Source: Denitrobacterium detoxificans
GTDB taxonomy: Bacteria > Actinomycetota > Coriobacteriia > Coriobacteriales > Eggerthellaceae
DNA: 64,000 bases
Direction: 5' to 3'
Assembly (NCBI RefSeq): GCF_015062615.1
Contig: NZ_SUUH01000001.1
Location: forward strand, 1-64,000
Shown here: one piece after another, positions 16,385 to 24,543 of the stretch
How the letters are laid out: each line of letters opens with the position of its first letter
Numbering within the stretch: position 1 is the stretch's first letter
The notes under the pieces: generated by a model
Told to the model about the DNA's origin: nothing
What the model saw: the letters and a program-made list of their open reading frames with translations, nothing else
Databases searched by the model: none
Program-made: the position numbers and the translations under genes

Positions 16385-17797
16385 CTACGCTTCAGAAGGA
16401 TCGATGGGGCCACGCAGGACAATACCCAAAGACGCAAGCTGGCTACAATACTCCTCTAGCGCACGGTTGCCGCGCTCGGCATAGGCCGCATAGCGCTCGC
16501 CCTTGTTTCGGATCTTGCGCTCCAAGGGCATCATGATGCCAAAGTTGACGTGCATGGGCTGATAGTCGGACGTTTCCGGGTTGCACGCATAGGAAAGGAG
16601 TGCGCCAAAGGCGGTCTCGGACGGAAGGGTCACGCCCCGTTTCCCTATAAGCTGGGAAAACACGGAGATAGCCGCATGAAGCCCCGAACGAATAGCCTCG
16701 CAATAGCCTTCGGTGCCCGCAACCTGCCCAGCCATGTACAGAGGCACGGAAAGCGGGTTGGAAACAACGCGAAGTGAAGCGTCGAGAATATGAGGTGCAT
16801 CAACGAAGGTATTGCGATGCATTACGCCATAGCGCACGAATTCCGCATGCTCCAAGCCAGGAATGAGCCTGAATACGCGCTTCTGTTCGGGAAACGTGAG
16901 GTTCGTCTGGAATCCCACCAGGTTGAAGCTCTGCCCATGGGCATCTTCCGCGCGAAGCTGCAGCGCCGCCCAGGGGCGACGACCCGTACGGGGGTCGGTA
17001 AGGCCAACGGGCTTAAGCGGCCCGAAGCGCGGCGCGTCGAAGCCCTTGCGGGCGATTTCCTCGATGGGCTGACAAGCCTGGAAAAGGTCGCGCGTTTCGA
17101 AATCGCGCATGATGACGCGTTCCGCACCCACGAGTTCCTGGGCAAACGTTTCGTACTCTTCCTTCGAGAAGGGAGCGTTCAGGTAATCACCCACGCCTTC
17201 CTCGTAACGACTCTGGCGGAACACCTTCGTCATATCGAGCGAATCCGCCAGGACGATGGGCGCCGCTGCGTCGTAAAACGCAAGCGTGTCTTCTCCCGTG
17301 ATGCCACGCAGCCACTCGGCTAGGGCATCGGAGGTGAGAGGCCCAGATGCCAGAATGACCGCGTCGGCATCGCACCCAACGGGTTCGGACATTCCGGCAA
17401 GGCATACGGAACCATCCTCGCGCAGCGAGGTCACTTCGCCGCGCACCAAAGTAATGCGATCGTTCGATTCAATAGCACGCGTCACCGATTCAGAGAAGTC
17501 TTCGCGGTTGACGGCAAGTGCCCCACCTGCTGAAACGCGATTGTCGAGGGCGGCCTCGTACAAGAAGGAGCCCAAGGCGGCCAGTTCGCCCTTCAGCATG
17601 CCGGCAGCGCTTTCGGGTTTCATGCTCTTCAGCGAATTCGAGCAAACAAGCTCGGCGCACGCATCGCCCGTATGCACAGGCGTAGTGCGTTCGGGCCGCT
17701 GCTCGAAAAGAGTAACCGAACACCCCAGGTGAGCTAGGTAGAGCGCGGCCTCGCTACCCGCAAGGCCCGCTCCGATTATGTTCACATTGCAAGTCAT
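16385..17797 (-). CDS. trmFO: tRNA m5U54 methyltransferase TrmFO
   Basis: TrmFO (formerly Gid) uses methylene-tetrahydrofolate and FAD to form ribothymidine at position 54 of tRNAs. The 470-residue protein begins with the FAD-binding IIGAGLAGSEAA (residues 7-18), carries the GDACAELVCSNSLKS segment with the conserved catalytic-region cysteine near residue 51, and has the GQVAGTEGYCEA and SYACNPE motifs of the C-terminal domain. It sits between an Ldh-family gene and xerC. Length and motifs leave little doubt. Confidence 0.95.
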   Translation of the reverse strand: MTCNVNIIGAGLAGSEAALYLAHLGCSVTLFEQRPERTTPVHTGDACAELVCSNSLKSMKPESAAGMLKGELAALGSFLYEAALDNRVSAGGALAVNREDFSESVTRAIESNDRITLVRGEVTSLREDGSVCLAGMSEPVGCDADAVILASGPLTSDALAEWLRGITGEDTLAFYDAAAPIVLADSLDMTKVFRQSRYEEGVGDYLNAPFSKEEYETFAQELVGAERVIMRDFETRDLFQACQPIEEIARKGFDAPRFGPLKPVGLTDPRTGRRPWAALQLRAEDAHGQSFNLVGFQTNLTFPEQKRVFRLIPGLEHAEFVRYGVMHRNTFVDAPHILDASLRVVSNPLSVPLYMAGQVAGTEGYCEAIRSGLHAAISVFSQLIGKRGVTLPSETAFGALLSYACNPETSDYQPMHVNFGIMMPLERKIRNKGERYAAYAERGNRALEEYCSQLASLGIVLRGPIDPSEA

Positions 17798-17824
17798 CGA
17801 CGCGTGCTACCGTTCAAGCTCATC

Positions 17825-17846
17825 CTAGTAATTGCCTAGTAATTGC
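17825..17846. repeat. 11-bp tandem duplication at the Ldh stop codon
   Basis: The 11-base unit CTAGTAATTGC occurs twice in direct succession, overlapping the last codons and the stop of the Ldh-family gene. It looks like a recent slippage event; the stop codon is unchanged. Confidence 0.8.
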
Positions 17847-18966
17847 CAGCGAAAAACGTGCTGTCCTGAGGAAGCTCGTAACCGGGGAAATACGAAGCGA
17901 AATCGAGCTTCAGATAGTTGCACAGGTTGGCGATTTCCACCATGGTGCCGTCGTTAACGGGAATGCCGTTTTCGCGACGTTCCTTTTCGGCAAGCACTTC
18001 CTTTTCGCCATGCGTATAAATGCGCTCGGCGCCTTCGGCCTTGGGCGCATTGCGCAGCTCTTCCATGAATTCAGAGAGATGCGCGCGAATGGCATCGGGA
18101 TCGCCGAAGTATGCGGGATTGATGGCCATGAACCCGTGGCAGATGCCCGTCTTGTCGTCGAACGTGCAGCAGGAGCTGGAGAATACGCCCTGGGAAAGAA
18201 TGGAGCTAAACAGCTCGCAGACCATACCGTAACCATAGCCCTTGTGGCTACCAAGCTTTTCGGTGTTGCCACCCAGGGGCATGATGCCGCCGCCGTTCTT
18301 CTCGACGATGTTCTTCAGCACTCGCGGTGCTTCGGAGCAGGGATTGCCGTCCTCGTCGAGCGCCCAGCCCTCGGGCAGCGCTTCCCCGCGCTTGTTGTAG
18401 ATTTCCAGCTTGCCACGCGTGACGACGGACGTGGAGCTATCGAACCAGAACGGATACGGATCGGCAGGCATGGCAATGGCGATGGGGTTCGAGCCGAGCA
18501 TAGCCTTGCGTGCGAACGTGGGAACCATGATGGCTTCGGAATTCGTGCAGCTGAAGCCCATGAGGCCCTCGTCAACGGCCATCTTGGCGTAGTAACCGGC
18601 GATGCCGTAATGGTTCGAATTGCGCACGCTCACGATGCCAACGCCCGACTGCTTGGCCTTTTCGATTGCCTTGGTCATAGCGAAATGAGACACGAGCTGG
18701 CCCATGCCGTTATGGCCATCGATGACAGCGGAAATGGGAGTATCAAACACCACTTCGGGCTTTTCCTGGGGATGGATGGTGCCCTTTTCGATGCCCTTGT
18801 GATAGCGCACCATGCGCTGCATGCCGTGGCTTTCGATGCCAAACAGATCGGCGGTGAGCAGAACGTCCTTGATGATGTTGCCGTCTTCCTCGGAGAAGCC
18901 GAAGGCGGAGAAGACATCCCCGCAGAAACGATCGAGCGTATCGAAACTCCACTTCACGTAACCCAT
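17836..18966 (-). CDS. Ldh-family malate/L-lactate-type dehydrogenase
   Basis: This belongs to the NAD(P)-dependent family of YlbC/AllD, ComC sulfolactate dehydrogenase and archaeal malate dehydrogenase, unrelated to classic LDH. The 376-residue protein has GIESHGMQR near residue 42, the SNHYGIAGYYA motif near 117, LGSNPIAIAMP near 155 and HKGYGYGMV near 245. These set the fold, but the exact substrate (malate, lactate, ureidoglycolate or sulfolactate) cannot be read from sequence. It has its own TATAAT box and ends 38 bases before trmFO, in the place usually held by topA. Confidence 0.85.
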   Translation of the reverse strand: MGYVKWSFDTLDRFCGDVFSAFGFSEEDGNIIKDVLLTADLFGIESHGMQRMVRYHKGIEKGTIHPQEKPEVVFDTPISAVIDGHNGMGQLVSHFAMTKAIEKAKQSGVGIVSVRNSNHYGIAGYYAKMAVDEGLMGFSCTNSEAIMVPTFARKAMLGSNPIAIAMPADPYPFWFDSSTSVVTRGKLEIYNKRGEALPEGWALDEDGNPCSEAPRVLKNIVEKNGGGIMPLGGNTEKLGSHKGYGYGMVCELFSSILSQGVFSSSCCTFDDKTGICHGFMAINPAYFGDPDAIRAHLSEFMEELRNAPKAEGAERIYTHGEKEVLAEKERRENGIPVNDGTMVEIANLCNYLKLDFASYFPGYELPQDSTFFAGNY

Positions 18967-19001
18967 AGCGCACCTTTCGCATGATTGAATTCAGTGGGCA
19001 C

Positions 19002-19007
19002 ATTATA
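19002..19007 (-). promoter_or_regulatory. Putative -10 box of the Ldh-family gene
   Basis: A perfect TATAAT lies on the minus strand 35 bases before the ATG, and GAAAGGTG supplies the ribosome site. The -35 region is poor. It suggests that this gene, and perhaps trmFO-xerC, are transcribed separately from dprA. Confidence 0.5.
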
Positions 19008-19067
19008 CGGCCGCATATGCCAGCTCTCACGAGGAATGAAAACTCTACGTGAAGAGAATACACCGCG

Positions 19068-20063
19068 CTAAAGTACGCCCACTCGCTTGGGGCCATACCT
19101 TCCATCGGGGTAACGCGCAATAACGCCATCACGTTCCAGTTCGGCTACACGCTTCTGCACACGCACTCGAGAATCACCCGAAACGGAACCCGCTTCGCAC
19201 ATAGCGCGAATGAGCCTATCCATACGCATGGGTTCGGCCAGCAAGGCCCGAAGCACCGGATCGGCCTTACGCGGCGCTCGCTTTTCGGTAGGCTCGACAT
19301 GCGAAAAGCTCAGCATGCCAAAGGTGGAGAGTAGGTAGTCTTCAAACGATTCCCTATCCACCACGGGCGTGGCACCCTGGTAGAGCAGGCGATTCGAACC
19401 AGCAGAGGTTGGTGACGTAATAGCTCCTGGCACTACGAGCACATCCCTATTCGCCTGCAGGGCCTCATCGGCCGTGGAAAAGGTACCCGAGGGAAGCCCC
19501 GCCTCCACGATGAGCGTGGCACGGGCAAGGCCAGCTATCAGGCGATTTCTAAGCCTGAAAGCATAGGGAACCGCAGGGAATTCCCATGGCTGTTCCGAGA
19601 CAACGGCACCACCCGCATCGACGATACGCTGGAACAAGCCGTAATTGCTCGCAGGATAGATCTGGTCGCATCCGCCGCCTAGAAACGCCACCGTAGGCGC
19701 GCCTTCCCGCAGAGCCGCTTCGTGGGCACGCGAATCGCATCCCCTGGCGCCACCCGAGAGAATGGCAATGCCAACACGCGCCGCCATGCCGCCGAATTCG
19801 TCGACGCAGGCCAGTCCATATGGCGTGGCCTTGCGCGCTCCCACGATGGCCAAACCCTCCTGTAGCGCAGCGGGGTTTCCAATAACGTATAGCTCGCTTG
19901 GCGGATAGGGGATGCGACTCAGCTGCGCGGGATAGCCGGCCTCGTTGGCGCGCAACACCACGCGCTCCCCCTTCAGCTTGGGGCCGGAATAGCTACGAAA
20001 GCCCATGCGCTTCTGATCGGCCTTCGCCTGTTCCTCCGTGGGTACCTTGAATGCTTTCGTCAT
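19068..20063 (-). CDS. dprA: DNA-processing protein DprA
   Basis: DprA (Smf) loads RecA on incoming single-stranded DNA during transformation, and is also common in non-competent bacteria. The 331-residue protein has the Rossmann-like domain with AIVGARKATPYG (about 72-83), LSGGARGCDSRAHEAAL (about 101-117) and the NRLIAGLA motif, and ends in a small winged-helix domain (about 265-325). It overlaps the end of comM by 4 bases, so the two competence-related genes are coupled. Confidence 0.95.
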   Translation of the reverse strand: MTKAFKVPTEEQAKADQKRMGFRSYSGPKLKGERVVLRANEAGYPAQLSRIPYPPSELYVIGNPAALQEGLAIVGARKATPYGLACVDEFGGMAARVGIAILSGGARGCDSRAHEAALREGAPTVAFLGGGCDQIYPASNYGLFQRIVDAGGAVVSEQPWEFPAVPYAFRLRNRLIAGLARATLIVEAGLPSGTFSTADEALQANRDVLVVPGAITSPTSAGSNRLLYQGATPVVDRESFEDYLLSTFGMLSFSHVEPTEKRAPRKADPVLRALLAEPMRMDRLIRAMCEAGSVSGDSRVRVQKRVAELERDGVIARYPDGRYGPKRVGVL

Positions 20064-21541
20064 GCCGCAGCCCCAATCTGCGAACGCACGCGCAAGCTGA
20101 ATGCCTCGGCGATATGGTCGTCGGTGACGCGTACGCTTTGCTCGATATCGGCAATGGTGCGCGCCACGGAAAGTACGCGCATGATGCCCCTACCTGATAG
20201 GATATGGGCCTCGGCCATGCCCTTGAAAAAGCGCTCAGTCTCCTCTTCCATCATGCACGCGCGCAGCATGTCGTGCGTAGAGACAACCAAGGGCACCTCG
20301 CTTCGCTTCCATCGCTCGTATGCAAATTCCCTGCCTGCGAGAACACCGCCGCGAAGCGTGGCCGAATCGAGATTTGAACCAGACGAGACGACGTCTTCGT
20401 AATCGCTGCGCCAAACGTCGAGGCAAATGTCGATGCGATCGATGAGAGGCCCGCCAATGCGATTCTGGTAATCGCTAACGCGTGCGGGCGAACAGGTGCA
20501 GGATATCTTCTCGTCGCCGAAATAACCACAGGGGCACGGATTGCTTGCCGCAACCAGCATGAATCGAGCGGGCATATCGACGTTGCCGTTGGCACGCGTA
20601 ATGGTGATGTGCCCCGATTCCAAAGGCTGACGGATGGATTGCAGCACATGCCCAGAAAACTCGCCCAGCTCATCCAGGAACAGAACGCCATTATGCGCAA
20701 GGGTAAGCTCACCTGGGCGAATAACGGACCCACCGCCAACCAAACCAGCCATTGTCGCAGAATGGTGGGGAGACCTGAACGGGCGAATGCCCCGAAGAAT
20801 AGGCGATACGTCCTCCCCCGCAACCGAATGCACGCAGGCGGTTTCCATGATCTCGCGTTCGGAAAGCGGCGGCAAAATGCTGGGCAGGCGGGAAGCGAGC
20901 ATGGTCTTGCCCGAACCCGGAGGCCCCATGAGCAAAACGCCATGATTGCCTGCAGCCGCAATTTGCATGGCCCGCTTCTCGAACTCATGGCCGCCAATGT
21001 CGGCATAATCGGGTTCCGCAGCGGGCTTCGAGCCGTACGTCGAACAAGGATGCTCGAATTCCCCCGTTGCAAACGCCCCCAAACTCCGCAAAACCACGAT
21101 GTCGTTGATGGAATCATCGGGAAAGCACGCCGCATCGGAATGCGGGCATAGCAGCTTTACGCCCTGATCGCGAGCGCAAAGAAGGTACGCGAGCATGCCG
21201 GGTATGGGACGCACGCCTCCCTCAAGCGACAGCTCGCCAACAAGCAACGCATCGCCCACTACCTGCGGCTCTATCTGCCCAGTTGCCACGAGCAGCGCAA
21301 CGGCAATGGGCAAATCGAACCCCGAACCCGTCTTCCTAAGCGAGCCAGGCGCCAGGTTCACCACAACCTTTTCGCGCGGCATGGTATAGCCGCATGCCTT
21401 GATGGCAGACCGAATGCGCTCGCGGGCTTCCTGGATGGCGGCATCGGGCATACCGACGATGGCAAATCCGGGAATGCCGCTAGTAATGGCAACTTCAACG
21501 GAGACGGGAATGGCCTTCACGCCTACGATGGTGGCGCTCAT
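20060..21541 (-). CDS. comM: ComM/YifB-like magnesium-chelatase-related AAA ATPase
   Basis: ComM is a hexameric helicase that promotes branch migration during natural transformation. The 493-residue protein has an N-terminal Lon-substrate-like ChlI domain (about 1-165, with GIPGFAIVGMPD), Walker A GPPGSGKTM near residue 210, Walker B LFLDEL near 285, the Cys cluster NPCPCGYFGD...CTC and a C-terminal helical lid. I chose the ATG at 21541 because family members begin here; an ATG at 21565 would add eight residues and overlap the end of yraN more tightly. Confidence 0.92.
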   Translation of the reverse strand: MSATIVGVKAIPVSVEVAITSGIPGFAIVGMPDAAIQEARERIRSAIKACGYTMPREKVVVNLAPGSLRKTGSGFDLPIAVALLVATGQIEPQVVGDALLVGELSLEGGVRPIPGMLAYLLCARDQGVKLLCPHSDAACFPDDSINDIVVLRSLGAFATGEFEHPCSTYGSKPAAEPDYADIGGHEFEKRAMQIAAAGNHGVLLMGPPGSGKTMLASRLPSILPPLSEREIMETACVHSVAGEDVSPILRGIRPFRSPHHSATMAGLVGGGSVIRPGELTLAHNGVLFLDELGEFSGHVLQSIRQPLESGHITITRANGNVDMPARFMLVAASNPCPCGYFGDEKISCTCSPARVSDYQNRIGGPLIDRIDICLDVWRSDYEDVVSSGSNLDSATLRGGVLAGREFAYERWKRSEVPLVVSTHDMLRACMMEEETERFFKGMAEAHILSGRGIMRVLSVARTIADIEQSVRVTDDHIAEAFSLRVRSQIGAAA

Positions 21542-21566
21542 GACGCTACATTGCTTCCGCGTCATA

Positions 21567-22016
21567 CTAGCGCTCGCATTCGCGTCCGAAGGCGTTCTTA
21601 TGGAAGCGGAGGAACGCACGATTGTTATCGCCTACTAGAATAGAGATGATATCGAAGTAAACGGCGCAATTATCTTCGTCGATCTCGCAGTCGCACAGGT
21701 ATATCTCCGCCATGCGCTCATATTTGTGGCGCTTCTTCGCATCGACCGCTTCCGCGGGAAAGCCACGGCGTTCGCTCATGCGCGTCTTCACCTCGACAAA
21801 GTGAAGACCATCTTCGTTTTCCGCAACGATATCGACTTCGCCGGCAGGACAGCGCCAATTGCGCGCCAAAACGTGATAGCCACGTTGGCTTAGGTAGGCA
21901 GCAGCGGCATCTTCGCCCCGTTTGCCCAGTTCGATATTATGGCTCGACGTAGAAGACTCGGATTCGGTCTCATCCGTTGCGCCGAAGACATGATTTGCGG
22001 TATTCGCCTTTTCCAT
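21567..22016 (-). CDS. yraN: YraN/UPF0102 nuclease-fold protein
   Basis: A small restriction-endonuclease-like protein of unknown role, widespread next to rnhB. The 149-residue product has the family core LGKRGEDAAAAYLSQRGY (about 31-48), followed by GEVDIVAE and FVEVKTR, which hold the acidic and lysine residues of a PD-(D/E)xK-like site. The first 30 residues are Ser/Thr/Glu-rich and variable. GAAAGGGG precedes the ATG. It lies between rnhB and comM. Confidence 0.9.
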   Translation of the reverse strand: MEKANTANHVFGATDETESESSTSSHNIELGKRGEDAAAAYLSQRGYHVLARNWRCPAGEVDIVAENEDGLHFVEVKTRMSERRGFPAEAVDAKKRHKYERMAEIYLCDCEIDEDNCAVYFDIISILVGDNNRAFLRFHKNAFGRECER

Positions 22017-22120
22017 ACGGACCCCTTTCTACATGGGGTCCAAGGTACGCGTACGCTCTAACGGCGCGATACGTTATTCATCGCGGAATCCTTGCCAAAG
22101 GATTGCGCAAAGCTTGCAAT

Positions 22121-22909
22121 CTAGAAAAGCTTGTCCTGAACGAACGCGGTGCAGAACGACGCGCGATGAATGGGCGAAAGCCCATACTGCTTGATGGCCT
22201 CGATGTGGGCAGCGGAACCATAGCCCTTGTTGCCGTCGAAACCGTATTCGGGAAACTCCTTGGCGTACTCGACCATGAGCGCATCACGCTCCACCTTGGC
22301 AATGATGGAAGCAGCCGAAATGCTTGCACAGCGTGCGTCGCCCTTCACGACGTTGATTTCGCGGCTGTCGAGATGGAGCGCGTTGCCGTCAAGCAGAACC
22401 ACCTGAAGGTCCACGCCCGCTTCCTCGATCTCGCGAATGGCTGCGGAAAACGCAGAACGCAGCGATGCCGTCATGCCGTTCTCGTCGATATCGTGCGGCT
22501 GAATGTACTGAATGGACCAGGCAAGCGCCTGCTCCTTGATTTGCGCTGCGAGCTCTTCCCGTCGCTGAGGGGTAAGCTGCTTCGAATCATTCAGCCCGTA
22601 GATGATGGGCTCCTTTGGCAGAACCACGGCACCAACGGTAAGGGGACCCGCAAGCGGGCCGCGACCAACTTCGTCCAGGCCCACAAGCAGCTTTCCAGAT
22701 GCAAGCTCGTCCTGGAAGGAATACATGCCCTCCACGCGCTCCCGTTCGGCTCGTTCCGCCTCGATGCGACGACGCGCGCTGGCAAGTGCCCGTTGAACGG
22801 TCTTGCGCGTATCGGCGGCAAGCGAGCGCTCGAGCGTGGCCAGTTCGGCTGCATCGGCTGCGCGTAGACGCTCGACAATATCCTGGGCGGTATGGAAATT
22901 CTGCTTCAT
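22121..22909 (-). CDS. rnhB: Ribonuclease HII
   Basis: RNase HII cuts RNA in RNA-DNA hybrids and starts removal of misincorporated ribonucleotides. The 262-residue protein has a helical N-terminal extension (about 1-70) of the kind found in Gram-positive RnhB, then the catalytic domain with GLDEVGRGPLAGP (Asp and Glu near residues 78-79), the DG motif in VLLDGNALHL and KGDARCASISAASIIAKVERD. I chose the ATG at 22909, with GGGGAACG upstream. It follows rplS after its terminator. Confidence 0.95.
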   Translation of the reverse strand: MKQNFHTAQDIVERLRAADAAELATLERSLAADTRKTVQRALASARRRIEAERAERERVEGMYSFQDELASGKLLVGLDEVGRGPLAGPLTVGAVVLPKEPIIYGLNDSKQLTPQRREELAAQIKEQALAWSIQYIQPHDIDENGMTASLRSAFSAAIREIEEAGVDLQVVLLDGNALHLDSREINVVKGDARCASISAASIIAKVERDALMVEYAKEFPEYGFDGNKGYGSAAHIEAIKQYGLSPIHRASFCTAFVQDKLF

Positions 22910-22923
22910 CAACGTTCCCCTTG

Positions 22924-22954
22924 CATAAAAGAAGGGGCCTGCAAGCAGGCCCCC
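22924..22954 (-). terminator. Terminator after rplS
   Basis: GGGGCCTGC and GCAGGCCCC form a near-complete palindrome at 22934-22953, followed on the minus strand by TTCTTTTAT. It lies 25 bases past the rplS stop codon and just before rnhB. Confidence 0.8.
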
Positions 22955-22978
22955 GAACATCCCAATGGCGTGTTTAGC

Positions 22979-23323
22979 CTAGAATGCCTTTTCCTTGATC
23001 TTGGCAGCTTTGCCAACCTTGTCACGCAGGTAGTAGAGCTTGGCGCGACGAACATCACCGTGACGGACAACCTCGATCTTGTCGATCTTGGGAGAATGCA
23101 CGGGGAAGGTACGCTCGACGCCAATGGAGAAGCTGATCTTACGAACCGTGAAGGTCTCGCGATTGCTAGCGCCATGACGACGGATGACGTCGCCCTGGAA
23201 AACCTGGATACGCTCGCGGTTACCCTCGGTAATACGATAGTGCACCTTTACGGTATCGCCCACATGAAACTCAGGAATGTCCTGCTTGATTTGCTGCTGT
23301 TCAATAGCGCGAATGATATCCAT
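22979..23323 (-). CDS. rplS: 50S ribosomal protein L19
   Basis: L19 lies at the 30S-50S interface. The 114-residue protein matches the family throughout: FHVGDTVKVHYRI near residue 19, FQGDVIRRHG near 42, VERTFPVHSPKID near 69 and the basic C-terminal RRAKLYYLRDKVGKAAKIKE. A ribosome site AGAAGGA precedes the ATG. It has its own promoter and a terminator, and heads the rplS-rnhB-yraN-comM-dprA neighbourhood. Confidence 0.98.
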   Translation of the reverse strand: MDIIRAIEQQQIKQDIPEFHVGDTVKVHYRITEGNRERIQVFQGDVIRRHGASNRETFTVRKISFSIGVERTFPVHSPKIDKIEVVRHGDVRRAKLYYLRDKVGKAAKIKEKAF

Positions 23324-23385
23324 TGTTCGTTGTCCTTCTATTTTTGCAATTCAAAACTGAATGTCCGGTAAAGACGCGATTGAAG

Positions 23386-23414
23386 AGTATAACGCCCCAA
23401 CCTTGGTTCTGCAA
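23386..23414 (-). promoter_or_regulatory. Promoter of rplS
   Basis: A TTGCAG -35 box and a TATACT -10 box are separated by exactly 17 bases on the minus strand. The predicted leader before the rplS ATG is about 56 bases. Confidence 0.7.
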
Positions 23415-23512
23415 GAAGCAGTTCCTGGTTATGAAGGTTTTGGGAGCTGGACTTATCCCCCAAAGCTTCGACCGCCCCAACGGTTTAGAACTAGCGGCAC
23501 CATGCACGCTGC

Positions 23513-23836
23513 TTACAGCATGGTTAGTATCGCATATACCGCAACGCCAGCGAGGGCACACCAAATCAACGAGCGGGTTTTCCACGCAACAACCACGACA
23601 ACGGCAGCGCTCAGCAGGGGCATGGCGCCCTGCCATACTCCCCCGTCGAACATGGTGGGCGAAAGCAGGTCGTTCGCGACGAGCGCAGCAAACGCAGCAG
23701 GCGGAATGAGGAAGAGCGCCGTCTGCATGTTACGCGGCAAATCGCGCCCCTTCAGGGCAAATATGGGTACGCAGCGGCAGAGCACGATGGCCACCAGGCA
23801 CAATCCGTAGATGAGCAGAAACTCAGACCAGCTCAC
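23513..23836 (-). CDS. azlD: AzlD-family branched-chain amino acid export subunit
   Basis: AzlD is the small partner of AzlC, which together export branched-chain amino acids. The 107-residue protein has four predicted membrane segments and the family-typical CLVAIVLCRCVPIFALKGRDLP near the N-terminus. I chose the GTG at 23836 because GGAGG lies 5 bases upstream; it overlaps the end of azlC by 14 bases, giving translational coupling. Longer in-frame starts would lie inside azlC in another frame. Confidence 0.85.
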   Translation of the reverse strand: MSWSEFLLIYGLCLVAIVLCRCVPIFALKGRDLPRNMQTALFLIPPAAFAALVANDLLSPTMFDGGVWQGAMPLLSAAVVVVVAWKTRSLIWCALAGVAVYAILTML

Positions 23837-24518
23837 GATGACCTCCAATTCGGCGGAAGAGCATGCCGCAGGCAACGCCCAGGCAGGCACCAAGCAAGAT
23901 GGCAGCCCCCGAGAGGCCAATGAGCTTGAACAGGAACACGCCCACAAACGATGCGATGACCACGACGACATTGGTTCGATCGAACTTCTGCGTAACAAGC
24001 AAGCAGATGAAGATCGAGGTCATGGCAAACGAGGCAATGGCGGTGGGAATGGAAAGCGCGTCACCAATAAGCACGCCCACGGAATTGGAAAGCGCCCACG
24101 TGGTCATGCACAGCAGGTTGACAAGCGTAGCCTGCGCCGGACGCCAGCCACCCTGCCTGAACAGCCCCATGTTCACTCCGAAGCTCTCGTCGGTAACCGT
24201 GGCGGAGAACAAGAACGTAAGCCACTTCTTCACGCCAGCAAAATACGGGGCAAAGGCAGTGGAATACAGCATCTGACGCGTGTTCACGAACGAAACCGAC
24301 GCAACGATGGCTGATACGGGATTGCCCGCAAGCCACATGCTGGACACCATGAACTGGCCGGCACCAGAATAGAACGTCATGCTCACAGCGAACGCCATAA
24401 GGGCATTCAACCCAACAGAGCTTTCCATGATTCCGCACGGAACGCCGATGCCGACGTAGCCAGCCATAACGGGAATAGCCGCCTTGAGTGCGCTCGAGAA
24501 TGTGTCTTTCCTAACCAT
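23823..24518 (-). CDS. azlC: AzlC-family branched-chain amino acid exporter
   Basis: AzlC is the large membrane subunit of a two-part exporter (AzlCD/YgaZH) thought to move branched-chain amino acids such as valine and leucine. The 231-residue protein has about six to seven hydrophobic segments and the family features VGIGVPCGI near the N-terminus, FYSGAGQF and NTRQMLYS. A TATACT box ends 8 bases before the ATG, so the transcript may be leaderless. The substrate is inferred from the family only. Confidence 0.9.
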   Translation of the reverse strand: MVRKDTFSSALKAAIPVMAGYVGIGVPCGIMESSVGLNALMAFAVSMTFYSGAGQFMVSSMWLAGNPVSAIVASVSFVNTRQMLYSTAFAPYFAGVKKWLTFLFSATVTDESFGVNMGLFRQGGWRPAQATLVNLLCMTTWALSNSVGVLIGDALSIPTAIASFAMTSIFICLLVTQKFDRTNVVVVIASFVGVFLFKLIGLSGAAILLGACLGVACGMLFRRIGGHRELV

Positions 24519-24526
24519 ACCTGGGT

Positions 24527-24532
24527 AGTATA
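24527..24532 (-). promoter_or_regulatory. Putative -10 box of azlCD
   Basis: TATACT lies on the minus strand with its last base 8 bases before the azlC ATG, in the 25-base gap after the RNase H fusion gene. No good -35 box is seen. Confidence 0.4.
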
Positions 24533-24543
24533 GACATTACCCT

